NCBI GenBank assembly: GCA_003008705.1
Contig: PDUO01000033.1
Location: 600,720-664,719 of the forward strand
Source: Pezicula radicicola
Lineage: Eukaryota > Ascomycota > Leotiomycetes > Helotiales > Dermateaceae
Direction: 5' to 3'
Length of the DNA stretch: 64,000 nt
This document shows, piece after piece, positions 23,343 to 34,184 of the stretch (position 1 is the first letter of the stretch; the number at the start of each line of letters is the position of its first letter). Under the pieces are notes generated by a model. The model was not told the origin of the DNA. It did not search any database and was given only the letters and a program-made list of their open reading frames with translations. Position numbers and translations under genes: made by a program.

Positions 23343-23510
23343 ATGCAGAAAATATCGTCCCTTCGACCTGTTCTACTCGCAAGCCTTGCCCTTCTACCTA
23401 CTATACTTTTAAGTCCCTTGGTACACACTGAGAAACTCGAAGAAAGACTCGTTCAATCATATTTTGCCTTTGCATCGATTGGAGACTCTTGGGCAGCTGG
23501 GAGGCAATAA
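23343..23510 (+). pseudogene. Truncated secreted SGNH-hydrolase-like gene
   Basis: An ATG at 23343 starts a good signal peptide (MQKISSLRPVLLASLALL). About 20 residues past the likely cleavage site comes FASIGDSWAAG, the block I motif (GDS) of SGNH/GDSL hydrolases. The frame ends at TAA 23508-23510, immediately after, in a GGCAATAA context. Further fragments in other frames to about 23860 may be the rest of the gene, but I could not confirm blocks III or V. Presumed dead esterase/lipase. Confidence 0.45.
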
Positions 23511-24348
23511 TGCACACTTCGGTGACATATTTATAACCTGCATCTATGTTAGAGACAGCACAAGTCAGGACTATCCAGATCCCAATGGACGCTTAAGACC
23601 ACCATTTTACAATGAATATATCTCTAAACCCACATTCTACTGTAGGACAATATGCCAGCTGAATGGAGTCAACACAAGTCAGAGCGTAGAAATCTGCAAG
23701 CTCGCAAGACTCTTGTTAGAGTCGCTTTTCTCCTCCAAGCCATCATCTATCGGATTCGACTGCATGCCTCGCCAGTGCAGTTCAAGTCGCTGTGCATCGA
23801 AGATTCGATTATATTCATCGAGGGATTTAACTTCGATGGATAATAGATTAAATCGATAGAAAATTTCAATAGTTTTCAAACGCACCTCTTTCTAAGTTAA
23901 GGCGAAGTCGTTAAAGGTAGGAAATCCAGTTCTGAAATCGAAGTAGGTCTCCTAAACAAATGTTATACGCGAACCACCAAAGAGTACACTAGAATCTCTC
24001 AGACCCTTCGGTAGCCAAAACCATCGCTGCCCTCGTATTGGTCAACTTACGTTTGGAGATAACCATTAGTGTAGATATGGGAGAACATGGAAATATCACA
24101 TGAAATCGCGTTATTCCCGTCAATTGAACCAGTGAAGATAAAACTCTCTGCACGTTCACCAATGCGGCCATGTACAGCCTAAACACCCACTCTACCCTGT
24201 CCTCTCACCTTCCTTTTCAATCTTTCGGGCTGACATTGCATACGTCACGTCGGGAAGCACGGTACTAGGAATGGCTAATTCCTTGCAGGTTCTTTCCCTT
24301 GCGCTCACTGCATACAATCTACGACTTCCACACTCAACGCCGTCTTTA
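23511..24348. other. Degraded sequence between the SGNH relic and the Tc1 element
   Basis: Short frames only. Some may be scattered parts of the SGNH gene. Nothing else was recognised. Confidence 0.3.
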
Positions 24349-25647
24349 CAGTGGGGTGAAATAAGTTTGTATCCCACCCCCTTGCTGCCAAGTATCGCTT
24401 TATTTCTAGCTTGTCTGATTTAGTTCTTATCCCTTTGCCGCTTTTACAATAGCATCACTTTTCTACACATCATCAAATACCCCCTATTCGAAAAAGAGGT
24501 CCTGAACTAAGCCCTTAATTACACTCCTGCATCTACGAACTTCGAGGCCTAAATTAGTCTTATTCGAAAATACATCAGAAACACCCTAAAGTCGCTCTCT
24601 CTACGATTAAGCAAATATATCGACGCGAAGCCTCCCGACAAGATAATTACTTAAACCATGTTCTGGTCCTCCTCGAAGCTTACAAAAGAGATGTACGATT
24701 ATATATATAATGTTATAATACATTAAAATCCATATATTAAGATACACGACCTTGTTTAGGAGATAGGGCTATTAAGGAGAGGTCTCTACAATTTTTACTT
24801 TGAGAGATAAACAAGAGGATATAACAACAATATAAACGGCCAGAGATTAAAGAGTACTATACCTAGCAGCGGCTAATATAGGCTAAGGTATACGAACACT
24901 TTACAATTAAGGACTAGAAGAGGGTTAAATAGTTAAACAAATATATTATCGAGAGGGGGGCTAGTGTATAAGCTATTTAGATAGCCGAAGGTATATCTAA
25001 ATAGCTTATACGAGGAGATGTAAAGGAGAAGAGATATAGGAAGAGTATTAAAAAAATATACTAGCCTTATTATATTAGACGACGATCCTACCTCTATACA
25101 ACAAGGAGTTACTTTCAGAGTTATAGTAGAGTTATAGTAGAAATATATTAGGTATATTAACTAATAAGCCTTTTACTAAGCGATACCTTTATGTATAACA
25201 GAGCCTCTATACATATAGTATATATTAATCGAGTTATCTTAGCAGAAATAGGGGTAGTTGTTATAGTTTAACTACCTTATTTACTAGATTTTAACCCTAT
25301 TAAGAACCTATGCCTGAATAAAGGTAGAGATATATATTACACTTAAAACTAGAGTTTATAGATGATACTATAACTACTTTAGAGGATTTAATTATACCTA
25401 TAAAGGCGATCTAGTATACAATTAATCAATCTATATTATATAACCTATCTATTATAATACTATATAGTATTAGGTAGTTATAGATACAAAGGGTTAGTAT
25501 ATAAAATATTAATATATCATCGAATTTATCCTTTTCCTTATTGTTTATATATAAAAGCAGCATTAAAACAATAGCTTGTTTGGGTAAGTCAGAAATAGAC
25601 GGTACTTAGCAGCAAAGGGGTGGATACAAACGTAGTTCACCCCACTG
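24349..25647. mobile_element. RIP-degraded Tc1/mariner transposon with TIRs and TA duplication
   Basis: The left end at 24349 reads CAGTGGGGTGAAATAAG and the right end, read on the - strand from 25647, CAGTGGGGTGAACTACG. The similarity continues inward for about 60 bp (GTTTGTATCC, ACCCC, TTGCTGC, AAGTA) with differences that are mostly C/T. TA dinucleotides flank both ends (24347-24348 and 25648-25649). The total length of 1299 bp is typical of Tc1/mariner elements. The interior is very AT-rich with many stops and no readable transposase, consistent with heavy RIP. Confidence 0.85.
24966..25011. repeat. Perfect 18-bp inverted repeat inside the Tc1 element
   Basis: GTATAAGCTATTTAGATA (24966-24983) and its exact reverse complement (24994-25011) are separated by 10 nt. 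Exact identity is surprising in otherwise heavily mutated DNA. Confidence 0.75.
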
Positions 25648-26355
25648 TAGGAACGAGGAGACTGGGATACTCATGATGAAGCAGTCTAATTTCTGACCGC
25701 AGCTAGTAGTCTTCCTTCCTCACGCTATTGAACAAGCATTCGCCAAGCTAGCTAAAGGGTCGGAATGGCACGACCCATATGACGCAAGAAACACCCCGCC
25801 ACTAGTACGCTTGAAAAGGTGTTAGTTTATGTTTGATATCTCTTCGGCGACATAGTAACTACTGTATATTTTCTTATACTGCTTTCGCGTACTCCAACGA
25901 AAATCTATATATTCGTGAAGGATTCCCTATCTACGCATTCTTATCAAAATTAAGTGGCATATCATCCTTATAATGTTATTAGTACTAACACTTTTTTCAA
26001 GGGGGGTAACTACAAATAGACTACCCTGGAAGAGGTGGGTGGGTTGAGATAGGCTAGAGATAAACCCCTACAACAAAGCTGCTCTGCAGCTTATTTTGTT
26101 ACTCAGGGATTGCTGAGGTGGCAGCGAATCTCACCCGCCGGGGAAAACTGCCCGTCCCGTCGTGGCGTCGTACGGTAACAACGGGCGGAGAGGACCACTT
26201 CACAAATAATTCGATATAAAAACAGCCACCTAATATAAAGTCCTAAAGCTTGATTCATTTGAACCGCAGTGTTTGGCTCCACCTAGTCAGATTTATTTCA
26301 AGTAACTTATATCAAAGCTCACAGATAGAGCAATACTATACACCATTTTTCTGCA
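25648..26355 (+). promoter_or_regulatory. Upstream region of the Zn2Cys6 regulator
   Basis: No gene. TTCGGCGA at 25843-25850 matches the recurring cluster motif, which would allow autoregulation. A GC-rich stretch at about 26095-26200 (CACCCGCCGGGG, CCCGTCCCGTCGTGGCGTCG) contrasts with AT-rich flanks and could hold further binding sites. Confidence 0.4.
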
Positions 26356-27828
26356 ATGAATTCGATGGCTGAAACAGGCCCTGCGCCACTGCGCCAGTCA
26401 TGCGACCGTTGCCATGGGCAGAAGCTGAGATGCTCCCGTCAAAGTGACAGCGACACAGGAGCGTGTAGTAGATGCCTTCGTCAAGGAGCCCAGTGCATTT
26501 ACAGCTCCAGTTTAGTTAGGGGACGCCCGTACACAAGTCGACACCGGAGAACATCAGCATCAGCGTCAGCGTCAGCATCAGCATCATCATCAAAATCCAC
26601 ATCGAATTCGGGATCGGTTGTTGTAGGGTCGGTCACCCGCGATTCCCATGCCGATTCGTGGCCATCTCTAACCCACACACACTGGAATAACAATGATCTG
26701 GACGGGAAGGAGTACGATTTGGAGTCGATGGGACAGTCAGGATCACAGGCTATGAAGGTAAACAACGCCCGTGGTCAAGATTTTGGGACCTTCACGGACA
26801 TTTTTCCTGGCCTCGACGTACACATGTCTAACGTAGATGTTGAATATGGCTGGCCAGCTGCGACACAACAACATTCGAATAACGGCATTAATGAAAACGC
26901 CTCTCCCCCGGTAGCACCACAGTTACAACCACCATTATTACCAACCAAAAGCCTTGGTCACGGTATTACCGACAGCATCTACAGTGCCGATGTTAGTATC
27001 GCACAGTTGTCCCAGCTTACAACACACCTAGAACCTATGTACCTCTCAAGTTGTGCCTTGAGTGAGGCCATCTCTCGCCAAGGACAAGATACATGCGCTC
27101 GACCGTTGTTCGATGACCATGCCTTCATGACGGCAGCAACCTGGTCTTTTTCATCCAACTTATCCTCACCTCCTGTGACTCCTACAGCAGTAAAAGTAAC
27201 GGACACACCAGGCAAAGTTTTGCACGATGCATTTTCTGCCATGTACTGTCTACTGCAAATCCTATGTCGCCGACACTCCAGTGGTCCTGTAGCAAGAACA
27301 GCTGCAACGACTGATGGTGAAGTTGACCCTGATTTTGGCTGGAGTCTTGAGCAGGGCACAACAGCTAATACGACGGAACGTCCGAGGCATGCAGGAGCCC
27401 AAAGTACAGGACGTCAGTACGCCAATACGGCTGTTCGCCACCTGGTTATTGCATGTTACACGCTCATCCTCAATATCTGCGTAGCACTTCTCGTCGCCCT
27501 ACAACAGGATGTCGACCTGCTGCCTTCTTTACCGTTACATTCAACTTCTTCATCAAGCTCGCCTTCTCGATTCGAGACAGCCGATTCTGGTGCTGACGCT
27601 CCCATAGACCAGATACTCGTCAATATGCGACTAGTGATGGTGGTGCAGCTGTGCTCGTACCTTATTGATCGCCTACGCAAAGCTGTCGATTCGTTCTTAG
27701 CTTCGCAGAACCATGGTAACTCTTCGTCTGCGTCTAGTTCGAAGACTGCCAATCGAGGACCCGACGGCGATTTGGAAATGGAGGTTCAGCAACGGCTTAC
27801 GCGGCTCCGCCAGACGCTGCGCATGTGA
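26356..27828 (+). CDS. AflR-like Zn2Cys6 transcription factor
   Basis: A single exon of 490 residues. The N-terminus carries a binuclear zinc cluster: CDRCHGQKLRC, then a loop with CSRCLRQGAQC, giving six cysteines in CX2CX6C..CX2CX6C order between about residues 16 and 47. After it come a basic linker (RGRPYTSRHRR) and a Ser/Ala-rich run. The middle and C-terminal part, with VLHDAFSAMYCLLQILCRR and RLTRLRQTLR, resembles the regulatory domain of AflR-type pathway activators of fungal polyketide clusters. It would act in the nucleus on cluster promoters. The first ATG is used; a second Met three codons later is equally possible. It is the only regulator in the window and sits beside the trans-enoyl reductase and P450 genes, so it is the natural candidate for the CGCCGAA motif. 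Confidence 0.92.
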   Translation: MNSMAETGPAPLRQSCDRCHGQKLRCSRQSDSDTGACSRCLRQGAQCIYSSSLVRGRPYTSRHRRTSASASASASASSSKSTSNSGSVVVGSVTRDSHADSWPSLTHTHWNNNDLDGKEYDLESMGQSGSQAMKVNNARGQDFGTFTDIFPGLDVHMSNVDVEYGWPAATQQHSNNGINENASPPVAPQLQPPLLPTKSLGHGITDSIYSADVSIAQLSQLTTHLEPMYLSSCALSEAISRQGQDTCARPLFDDHAFMTAATWSFSSNLSSPPVTPTAVKVTDTPGKVLHDAFSAMYCLLQILCRRHSSGPVARTAATTDGEVDPDFGWSLEQGTTANTTERPRHAGAQSTGRQYANTAVRHLVIACYTLILNICVALLVALQQDVDLLPSLPLHSTSSSSSPSRFETADSGADAPIDQILVNMRLVMVVQLCSYLIDRLRKAVDSFLASQNHGNSSSASSSKTANRGPDGDLEMEVQQRLTRLRQTLRM

Positions 27829-28232
27829 TTCCTCTTGTGTACAGGAGTTTATGATAGATCCTGTAATGAGCCGTGAGAATTGTGTGGAAAGTTCGTAAGG
27901 TTTCATTATGGGGGAGTCAAGTATATACTGGTGACCAAGTGGTCTATGGGCTGCATAACGAAGCTACCTGAGCGATAGAGAATTACGAATGTTATGGCCG
28001 ACGTATCAAGTTTCATCCCTTTATGGCGACCCTTTTGATGTTTTCGAATTACTCGCTAATTTAGATCAAGGAAACTTTGATTCAAGGGCGAAAGATTTCA
28101 ATACCATTAAAGAGATTAGAATAACAGAAGAAATAAAACAAGAATATCTAGAACTATATATTATAAATATGGTCCTCTACACGTATTTGGAAAATTCCCT
28201 GCATCTCCACATGTAGAACAATGATAAAGCGT
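27829..28232. other. Intergenic 3' of the regulator
   Basis: The frame at 27989-28216 (75 codons) is AT-rich, motif-free and probably not a gene. Nothing else was seen. Confidence 0.3.
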
Positions 28233-28534
28233 CTATACCTCGTCGTCGCCATCGCCAGCAAGCTCTTCTAATCTAATTGTCTCGTTGCCGCTGCAACTTT
28301 TGACCGTCGCATATCTTCTTTTCTTAATCTCTTTCTTTGGTTTACCATCAAGAACTCGAGTAAGAAGAGGGTGGCACTCGGTAAAAGGCAAAGGTTAAAG
28401 CTCTAAGATGTCGATTAGAGGGAAGTTATCATTGTATGTACGCTTTTACGTAGCTACGAATAAGATATCTGGCATAAGAGGAATGTCATTTTCTCCAATG
28501 GTTTTGCAACTGCATTCGGTGCTTTCCAGATCTA
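28233..28534 (-). pseudogene. C-terminal relic of an unknown gene with RIP-type stops
   Basis: A single - strand frame from about 28534 down to a TAG at 28233-28235 reads as coding: a possible acceptor (TTGATAG) opens it, followed by DLESTECSCKTIGENDIPLM, a segment around DNFPLIDILEL and a basic GKPKKEIKKRR stretch, ending in an acidic tail. It is broken by TAA codons near 28446 and 28395, both possible CAA to TAA changes. I do not recognise the family. Confidence 0.35.
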
Positions 28535-28962
28535 TCAACGAGGTTAGTACTCAATCCGGCATCGAAGATATGGTATTGTAATGTTTCTTCGAAAAAGTAT
28601 GGTATTGAAATATTTCGCCCTTGATTCAATTATTGCCTGTCTAGAAACTTGTTCCTAAATAGGAGAATATATTCACGAATATATAGATTAGAAGTTAATA
28701 GAAAGTTGCTTAATTTCTATAGGTAGGAAAATAAGAGTATATATGCACAAAAGAGAGTAAGTACTAAATTATACATAAACAGCTTGTATAACATCGGAGA
28801 AATAGTCTAAATATATAGGAAACGCTTAGAAACTAACTACTAGAATAATACCACTGGTTCATCTATAGCATAAACTAAATGTAGGCAAGATTTATGGTTT
28901 CTAAACTAAGTGGCAATACTGATATATTTGGCAATAAAACTCTATGTAGTTTAGACCGGCAT
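28535..28962. other. Intergenic AT-rich sequence 3' of the enoyl reductase
   Basis: No gene or motif seen. The enoyl reductase terminates at 28963 on the - strand. Confidence 0.3.
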
Positions 28963-30267
28963 TCACATTACTGGATACACCAGCTTGTATCCCGAGAGAG
29001 TCTGACCACGAATAATGTCTACCCCCTTCATAACGCCTTCCCAACCTCCAGACATGACCTTGATAGGATGTGTATCAATCAAGCCTCGGTCGAGAAGTGC
29101 CTGAACCGCAGCAAAGGCTCTCGCAGAGAAAGGTCGTTGGGCGGGATCTGCCTCCCTCCCGTACGCTCCATCGAGTGCCACCTTCCGGCCAAAAATGGTG
29201 AGAGCTATAATCCACGAAGGCTCAATAGTCAGGGGTCTCGTCTGCGTGACCGTCTCGCGGAAGGGCTCAAGAGAGACATAGCGACCTCCAGCACGGCCGA
29301 TGGACTCGTAGCAAAGCTGGGTCGTATCTGCGAGAGAGACGCAGTCCAGTGCATAGGCGAGTTCGTTTTGTGTGTAAGAACGGATATCTGCTGCGCAGGT
29401 GGGACTATGATAGTCAAACACCTTTTCACAACCAAATCGCATGACGAGATCGAAACTGGAAGGTGAGCTTGTTGCAATAGGACGAAAACCGGCGCTGCAG
29501 TTTGTCATGGTCAGCATTCAGCAGGTTTTTACTCTCTGGATTGGGTACGTCCACAAATCACTTGTTTACTTACCACTTCAGCAATTGTATTGCACGAGTG
29601 CCGGTGGCTGTGGCGCCTCCAGCTACTAAAACAAACCCCCCACCGGAAGCATCACCGTTACCGAGCTGTTCCATACTCACGGGTACTTTCAGCTCATGGA
29701 AGAGGCTCAGAACTGCAGTTCCAACACCGGTTCCGAGGCTAGCTCCCTCTTCGAAGCTCATGTTATCGGGGATCTTGAGCAGCAAGTCGGCACATGCACC
29801 AACGTACTCGGCAAATGCACCGATGTCAGGCCCCAACTTATTCATGCCGTGAACCATTCCGGCAACGCGGTCACCAACTGCCAAGTGAGCCGGTGTCTCT
29901 TCCCCAAGCGCTACGATGGTGCCAGCGAAGTCGTAGCCGTGCTATAACTCTTTGGTCAGCTGAAAATCCCTCTTTTGAAACATGAGGAATTGCCCTGATA
30001 TTTAGTTTTTGTTGCTTGTCTGTATTCCAAGGCAGGACTGAAGCATTAAATCAATGGATTACTCACTATGGCACCTGCCGTTGCGCTGTAGTCGAGCATT
30101 TTCGCATCGGAAGGGTTAATAGCCACCGCTACTGTCTTCACAATTGCCATGTCTGGTCTAAGCGAGGGCATCACCACATCGTGCTGGATAGCGAGCTTCC
30201 CGGGTCCCTGGGCTACAATGGCAGTTTGGTGCTTTGGTAGTGGCGATGTTTGAGTGGCTGACGGCAT
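28963..30267 (-). CDS. Trans-acting enoyl reductase (zinc-type MDR family)
   Basis: Three exons, 30067-30267, 29574-29941 and 28963-29494, give 366 residues, close to LovC-type partners of PKS-NRPS and lovastatin synthases. The chosen Met (MPSATQTSPLP) is the first that keeps the family N-terminus; upstream in-frame sequence lacks similarity. Seen are a GroES-like N-domain (INPSDAKM, HGYDFAGTIVALG, GDRVAGMVHG), the NADPH-binding VAGGATATG and FGCEKVFDYH, and a C-terminal YKLVYPV. No structural zinc cysteines were seen, as in trans-ER enzymes. In known systems this protein docks on the synthase and reduces selected enoyl intermediates because the ER domain in the synthase is inactive. It is divergently transcribed from the P450 fusion across a 478-bp promoter. 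Confidence 0.93.
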
Positions 30268-30745
30268 TTTATGTTTGGTGCGAGTGATGTGGAGTTGGAA
30301 ATTTTGAGCAAAACTTCCCAGTGCAGGTTTCCAAGTGTCTCCTCCCAATTTTTTGCACGTTTTATACCGTGCACACGAGCAAATACAATTAACGAGTTAA
30401 ATTGGACTTTAAACATGTGACTGGTCTATGTTGAAAAATTGATTCAACATATTATACCTTGTTTGCTTGGCTGTTGTGGTTGATTTTTCTACCCGCAGCA
30501 AAAATCCCGTATTATCCGACCTGAAAAATCACCGAACGCCGATAATCATCGCCGAAATCGAAGACAATTGAGCGGCCAAAATGGATTCCGAACCTGAAAC
30601 CACCTGATGAACCGCAAGCTTAGATCTTCTCTAGTTGGATCTCAACCCCAGTTTCAAGCAGAAGAGCCATACAGTCTTGTTCATCGTCATATCTTCACAA
30701 CTGGGAACCCAAATCAATCTCCAGTCACAATTTTCAACCATCAAA
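30268..30745. promoter_or_regulatory. Divergent promoter of enoyl reductase and P450 fusion
   Basis: A 478-bp intergenic region serves both genes. It holds CGCCGAA at 30550-30556 and a near copy CGCCGAT at 30537-30543, 13 bp apart, about 200 bp from the P450 start and 280 bp from the reductase start. One shared operator could drive both. Confidence 0.5.
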
Positions 30746-33700
30746 ATGACTACAGCAGCTACAGCATGTCCCATCCATCCTGGGAGCAGGCTGAACGACA
30801 GTATGGTGTGTCCTGTTAACCCAGACGCAGCCAATGGCCACAAAGAACCGCTTGGGAAACATGAGCAACATGAATACATTGACCATTCTAAACTGTCCAC
30901 GATACCACACCCACCGCATCAGCATTATTTTGGAGTGTTTGGCCATCTGCCAGAGCTTGACCCCGGCTTCCCACCGCGGACATATTGGAAGCTCATGGAT
31001 GAGCTTTACCCCATATTTGAGCTCGATATGGGTATGTCCATGCCCAGAGTCTTTGTGGGAAACCACGGCATGATGAATGAGCTATCAGATGATACACGCT
31101 TCAAAAAGTTCATCCACAACACTCTGAAAGAAGCACGGGCATTCTTAGGCGACGGCTTGTTCACTGCAGAAGTGGAAGAGAAAAATTGGTGGAAAGCCCA
31201 CAGACTTCTTGCTCCAGCATTTGGGCCACTTGGGCTGCGGAAGATGTTTGATGACATGCTTGAACTCTCGTCACAAATGATTCTGAAGTGGGATCGATTT
31301 GGCCCGGATCACGAGATCGATCTTATCGACGACGCAACGCGCCTGGCCTTTGACACAATCGGACTATGTGCATTTGGCTACCGCTTCAACGAATTCTACA
31401 CTCAGGAACCACACCCCTTCGCTACTCAGCTCCAAGAAGTGCTCCTCGAGTCGGGAAAGAGAGGGAACCGTCCTCCCATAGTGAACCAGTTATACTACCG
31501 TTCGGAGCAACACCGTCAGGAGAACATGGCTAAGATGAGAGAGCTGTCCGTTAAGATCCTTCAGGACCGACTTGATGTTCCAAAGCCCGATGCTAACGAC
31601 GTGCTGAATCTGATGCTAGACAGCGTCGATCGGGAAACAGGTGAGAAGCTGGACATTGAAAATGTGCGATTTCAGATACCAACTTTCCTCGGGGCGGGAT
31701 ACGAGACAACCGCCTCCTCATTTACGTTTCTCTACTACTTCCTGTGCAGCAACCCCGACGTACTCGCCAAGGCCCAACAGGAAGTCGACAAGGTGGTCGG
31801 CGATAAGGTCGTCACACCAGAAATGCTTCCAAAGCTGCCTTATCTCGAAGCTTGCATGAGGGAGTCACTTCGCATCCAACCACCGAATAACCTCATAAAC
31901 AAAGTCGCTCTGAGAGATACAGTGCTGGGAGGCAAATATCTGATCAGGAAAGGTCAAATCGTCTCGGGAGTTCAGCGACACTTTCACCGTGATAAGAGTG
32001 TGTGGGGAGAGGACTCTGATGTCTATCGACCGGAGCGCATGCTGAAAGATGGACGTGTGGTACTTCCTCCTAATGCCTGGAAACCCGTAAGTATACGCTG
32101 TACAATTTACAACTACTGTTCTGTTCTGTTATCACAGGGCCACTAACCTTTGATGGGATGCATAGTTCGGCGAAGGCTTAAGAGGTTGCATCGGTCGTGG
32201 CTTTTCTGAGCAAGAAATGCTCATCAACGCTGCAATAGTTTTGCAAAAGTTCCATATCGAAAAGGCTGATCCAAACTACGAATTAGAGCTGAGATGCACA
32301 TTGACCATCAAGCCATTGGGGTTCAAAATGAAGGTTCGTCGTCGTCCGGACCGGAGCTTGTTGACTGGAATACCCGGAGGTGGCGAGCTCCAGAAGCAGC
32401 AAAGCCAAACAACAAAGTCTTGGGAAGAGATCGTGAACACTTCTGGGCCCAAAAAGTCTCTGACCGTCTTTTATGGGGGAGAAACAGGAACGTCAGAGAC
32501 TTTGGCGGAATCGCTCTCAAAAAGCGTTTCTGAATTCGGCCTTGAGGTAGTCAATATCAAGGATCTTGATGCAGCTACCGATAACCTGCCTATGAACGAA
32601 CCTTTTATCATCATCACCGCTTCTTACGAGGGCAGGCCACCAGCCAACGGCAGATTGTTTGTGTCATGGATTGAAAAACTTGCATCCGCTGGCGAAAAGT
32701 TGCCGGCAGGAACCAAGTTCGCTGTTTTTGGAGTTGGTAATAGCGACTGGGGCAGCACTTTCCACCGAATACCACGCTTGGTCAACTCAACACTAGTTCA
32801 GCTAGGGACCGAGCAGATCATCGAGCCAGGATTCGCAAACGTGAAGCAAGATCTCATCGGACCATGGGATGCGTGGAGCGAGGATCTCTGCTTGGCTCTG
32901 TCGAACACTAAGAAGACGGTCAACCCCAAGACTTCAGTTGGCGTAGACGTCCAGATCGAGAGCAACACAATTACTGCCCTACCTCAAACACTCGTTGGCG
33001 AGCATATGGTTGGAGGAACTGTACTTGCCAATCGCGAGTTGGCTAATGCATCAATCGGGTCTGCAAAATGTCACCTCGAAGTCCGCCTTCCTGATGGTGC
33101 AAAATACAGAGCAGGAGATTACTTGGTTGTTCAGGGTGAGAACTCCAAAGAGACGGTGACTCGTGTCATGAAGCGATTCAGTCTCGGCAGCGAAGACGTT
33201 ATGAAAGTCCAGTCGAGCAAGAAAGACTTCCTACCTCTGCAACCCATCGCAGTTGAACATTTCCTACGCAGTAGAGTTGAGCTGGCCACCCCTATCACTA
33301 ACCGGCAGCTGGCAACTCTTGCCTTGTGGTCTGACAAAGGCAGCGCAGAGCGTGCTCTGCTAGAGAAAATGCACCAGGATACTGAGTACCAAGGTCTCCT
33401 CGACAAGCGGTACTCCATCATAGATATCCTCGAGGAGGTCCCGCAGCTTCCCCTTCCTTTCGGCGTCTTCATCGATCTCCTCCTCCCACTGATACCCCGC
33501 CAGTACTCTATTTCATCATCGCCTCTCGACCCCGCGAACAGATCGAATGATAACACCAATATCGTCAGCCTCACGTTCGATGTGTTTAAGGGCCCAGCTT
33601 TTAGCGGTCACGGCAACTTTCAAGGGGTAGCGAGCACTTACCTCGCTGCTCGCAGAATGGGTGATCATATCTCATGCATTGTCCGTCCCACGAATGTACC

Positions 33701-34184
33701 CTTCCAGCTCCCTGCTGATTCTACAACCCCCATTATCTTGCTTGCTACTGGCACAGGTATCGCTCCCATGCGGGCTTTCATCCAGGAGCGCGCTGCGTTG
33801 CAAGAATACTATGGTAAGAAACTCGGTCCCGCATTGCTCTTCTTTGGGTGTCGCCATCCGGAGAAAGATTTCCTTTACCGTGAGGAGTTAGCGGCGTGGG
33901 AATCAGCGGGTGTTGTCAAAGTGTTGCCATGCTTTTCGAGGCCAACTACTGGCCAAAAGCGGTATGTCCCTGACACGATGTGGGAGGAACGTGATCGCAT
34001 TTGGGACTTGTTCCACCGAGATGGGGCGGTTGTCTATGTATGTGGGAGTGCGGCCAAGCTCGGAAAGAGCGCGGCGGAAATGTGGAGGAGGATTTGGATA
34101 GAGAAGACTGGAGGAACAGAGGGGGAGGCGCATGAATGGTTTGAGGGGTGGAAAATGAAGAGGTATGTTAGCGATTTATTTTGA
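30746..34184 (+). CDS. Self-sufficient cytochrome P450-reductase fusion (CYP505 type)
   Basis: Two exons, 30746-32086 and 32166-34184, give 1119 residues. The heme domain has I-helix GAGYETTASS at about 316, ExxR (ESLR) at about 373 and heme loop FGEGLRGCIG with Cys455, at the very start of exon 2. A linker leads to a flavodoxin-like FMN domain (FYGGETGTSETLA at about 549, ASYEGRPPANG) and an FAD/NADPH domain (RQYSISSSP, LLATGTGIAPMRAF). This is the P450foxy/BM3 architecture, which needs only NADPH and O2 and usually hydroxylates fatty-acyl chains near the omega end. In clusters, CYP505 proteins such as FUM6 of the fumonisin pathway hydroxylate polyketide backbones. Exon 1 starts at an ATG in the context AAAATGA; the open frame upstream lacks family similarity. 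Likely role: hydroxylation of the polyketide chain. Confidence 0.95.

Noticed and set aside
27989..28216. 75-codon frame behind the regulator
   Set aside because: AT-rich, no motif, no splice partner. It could not be supported as a gene.
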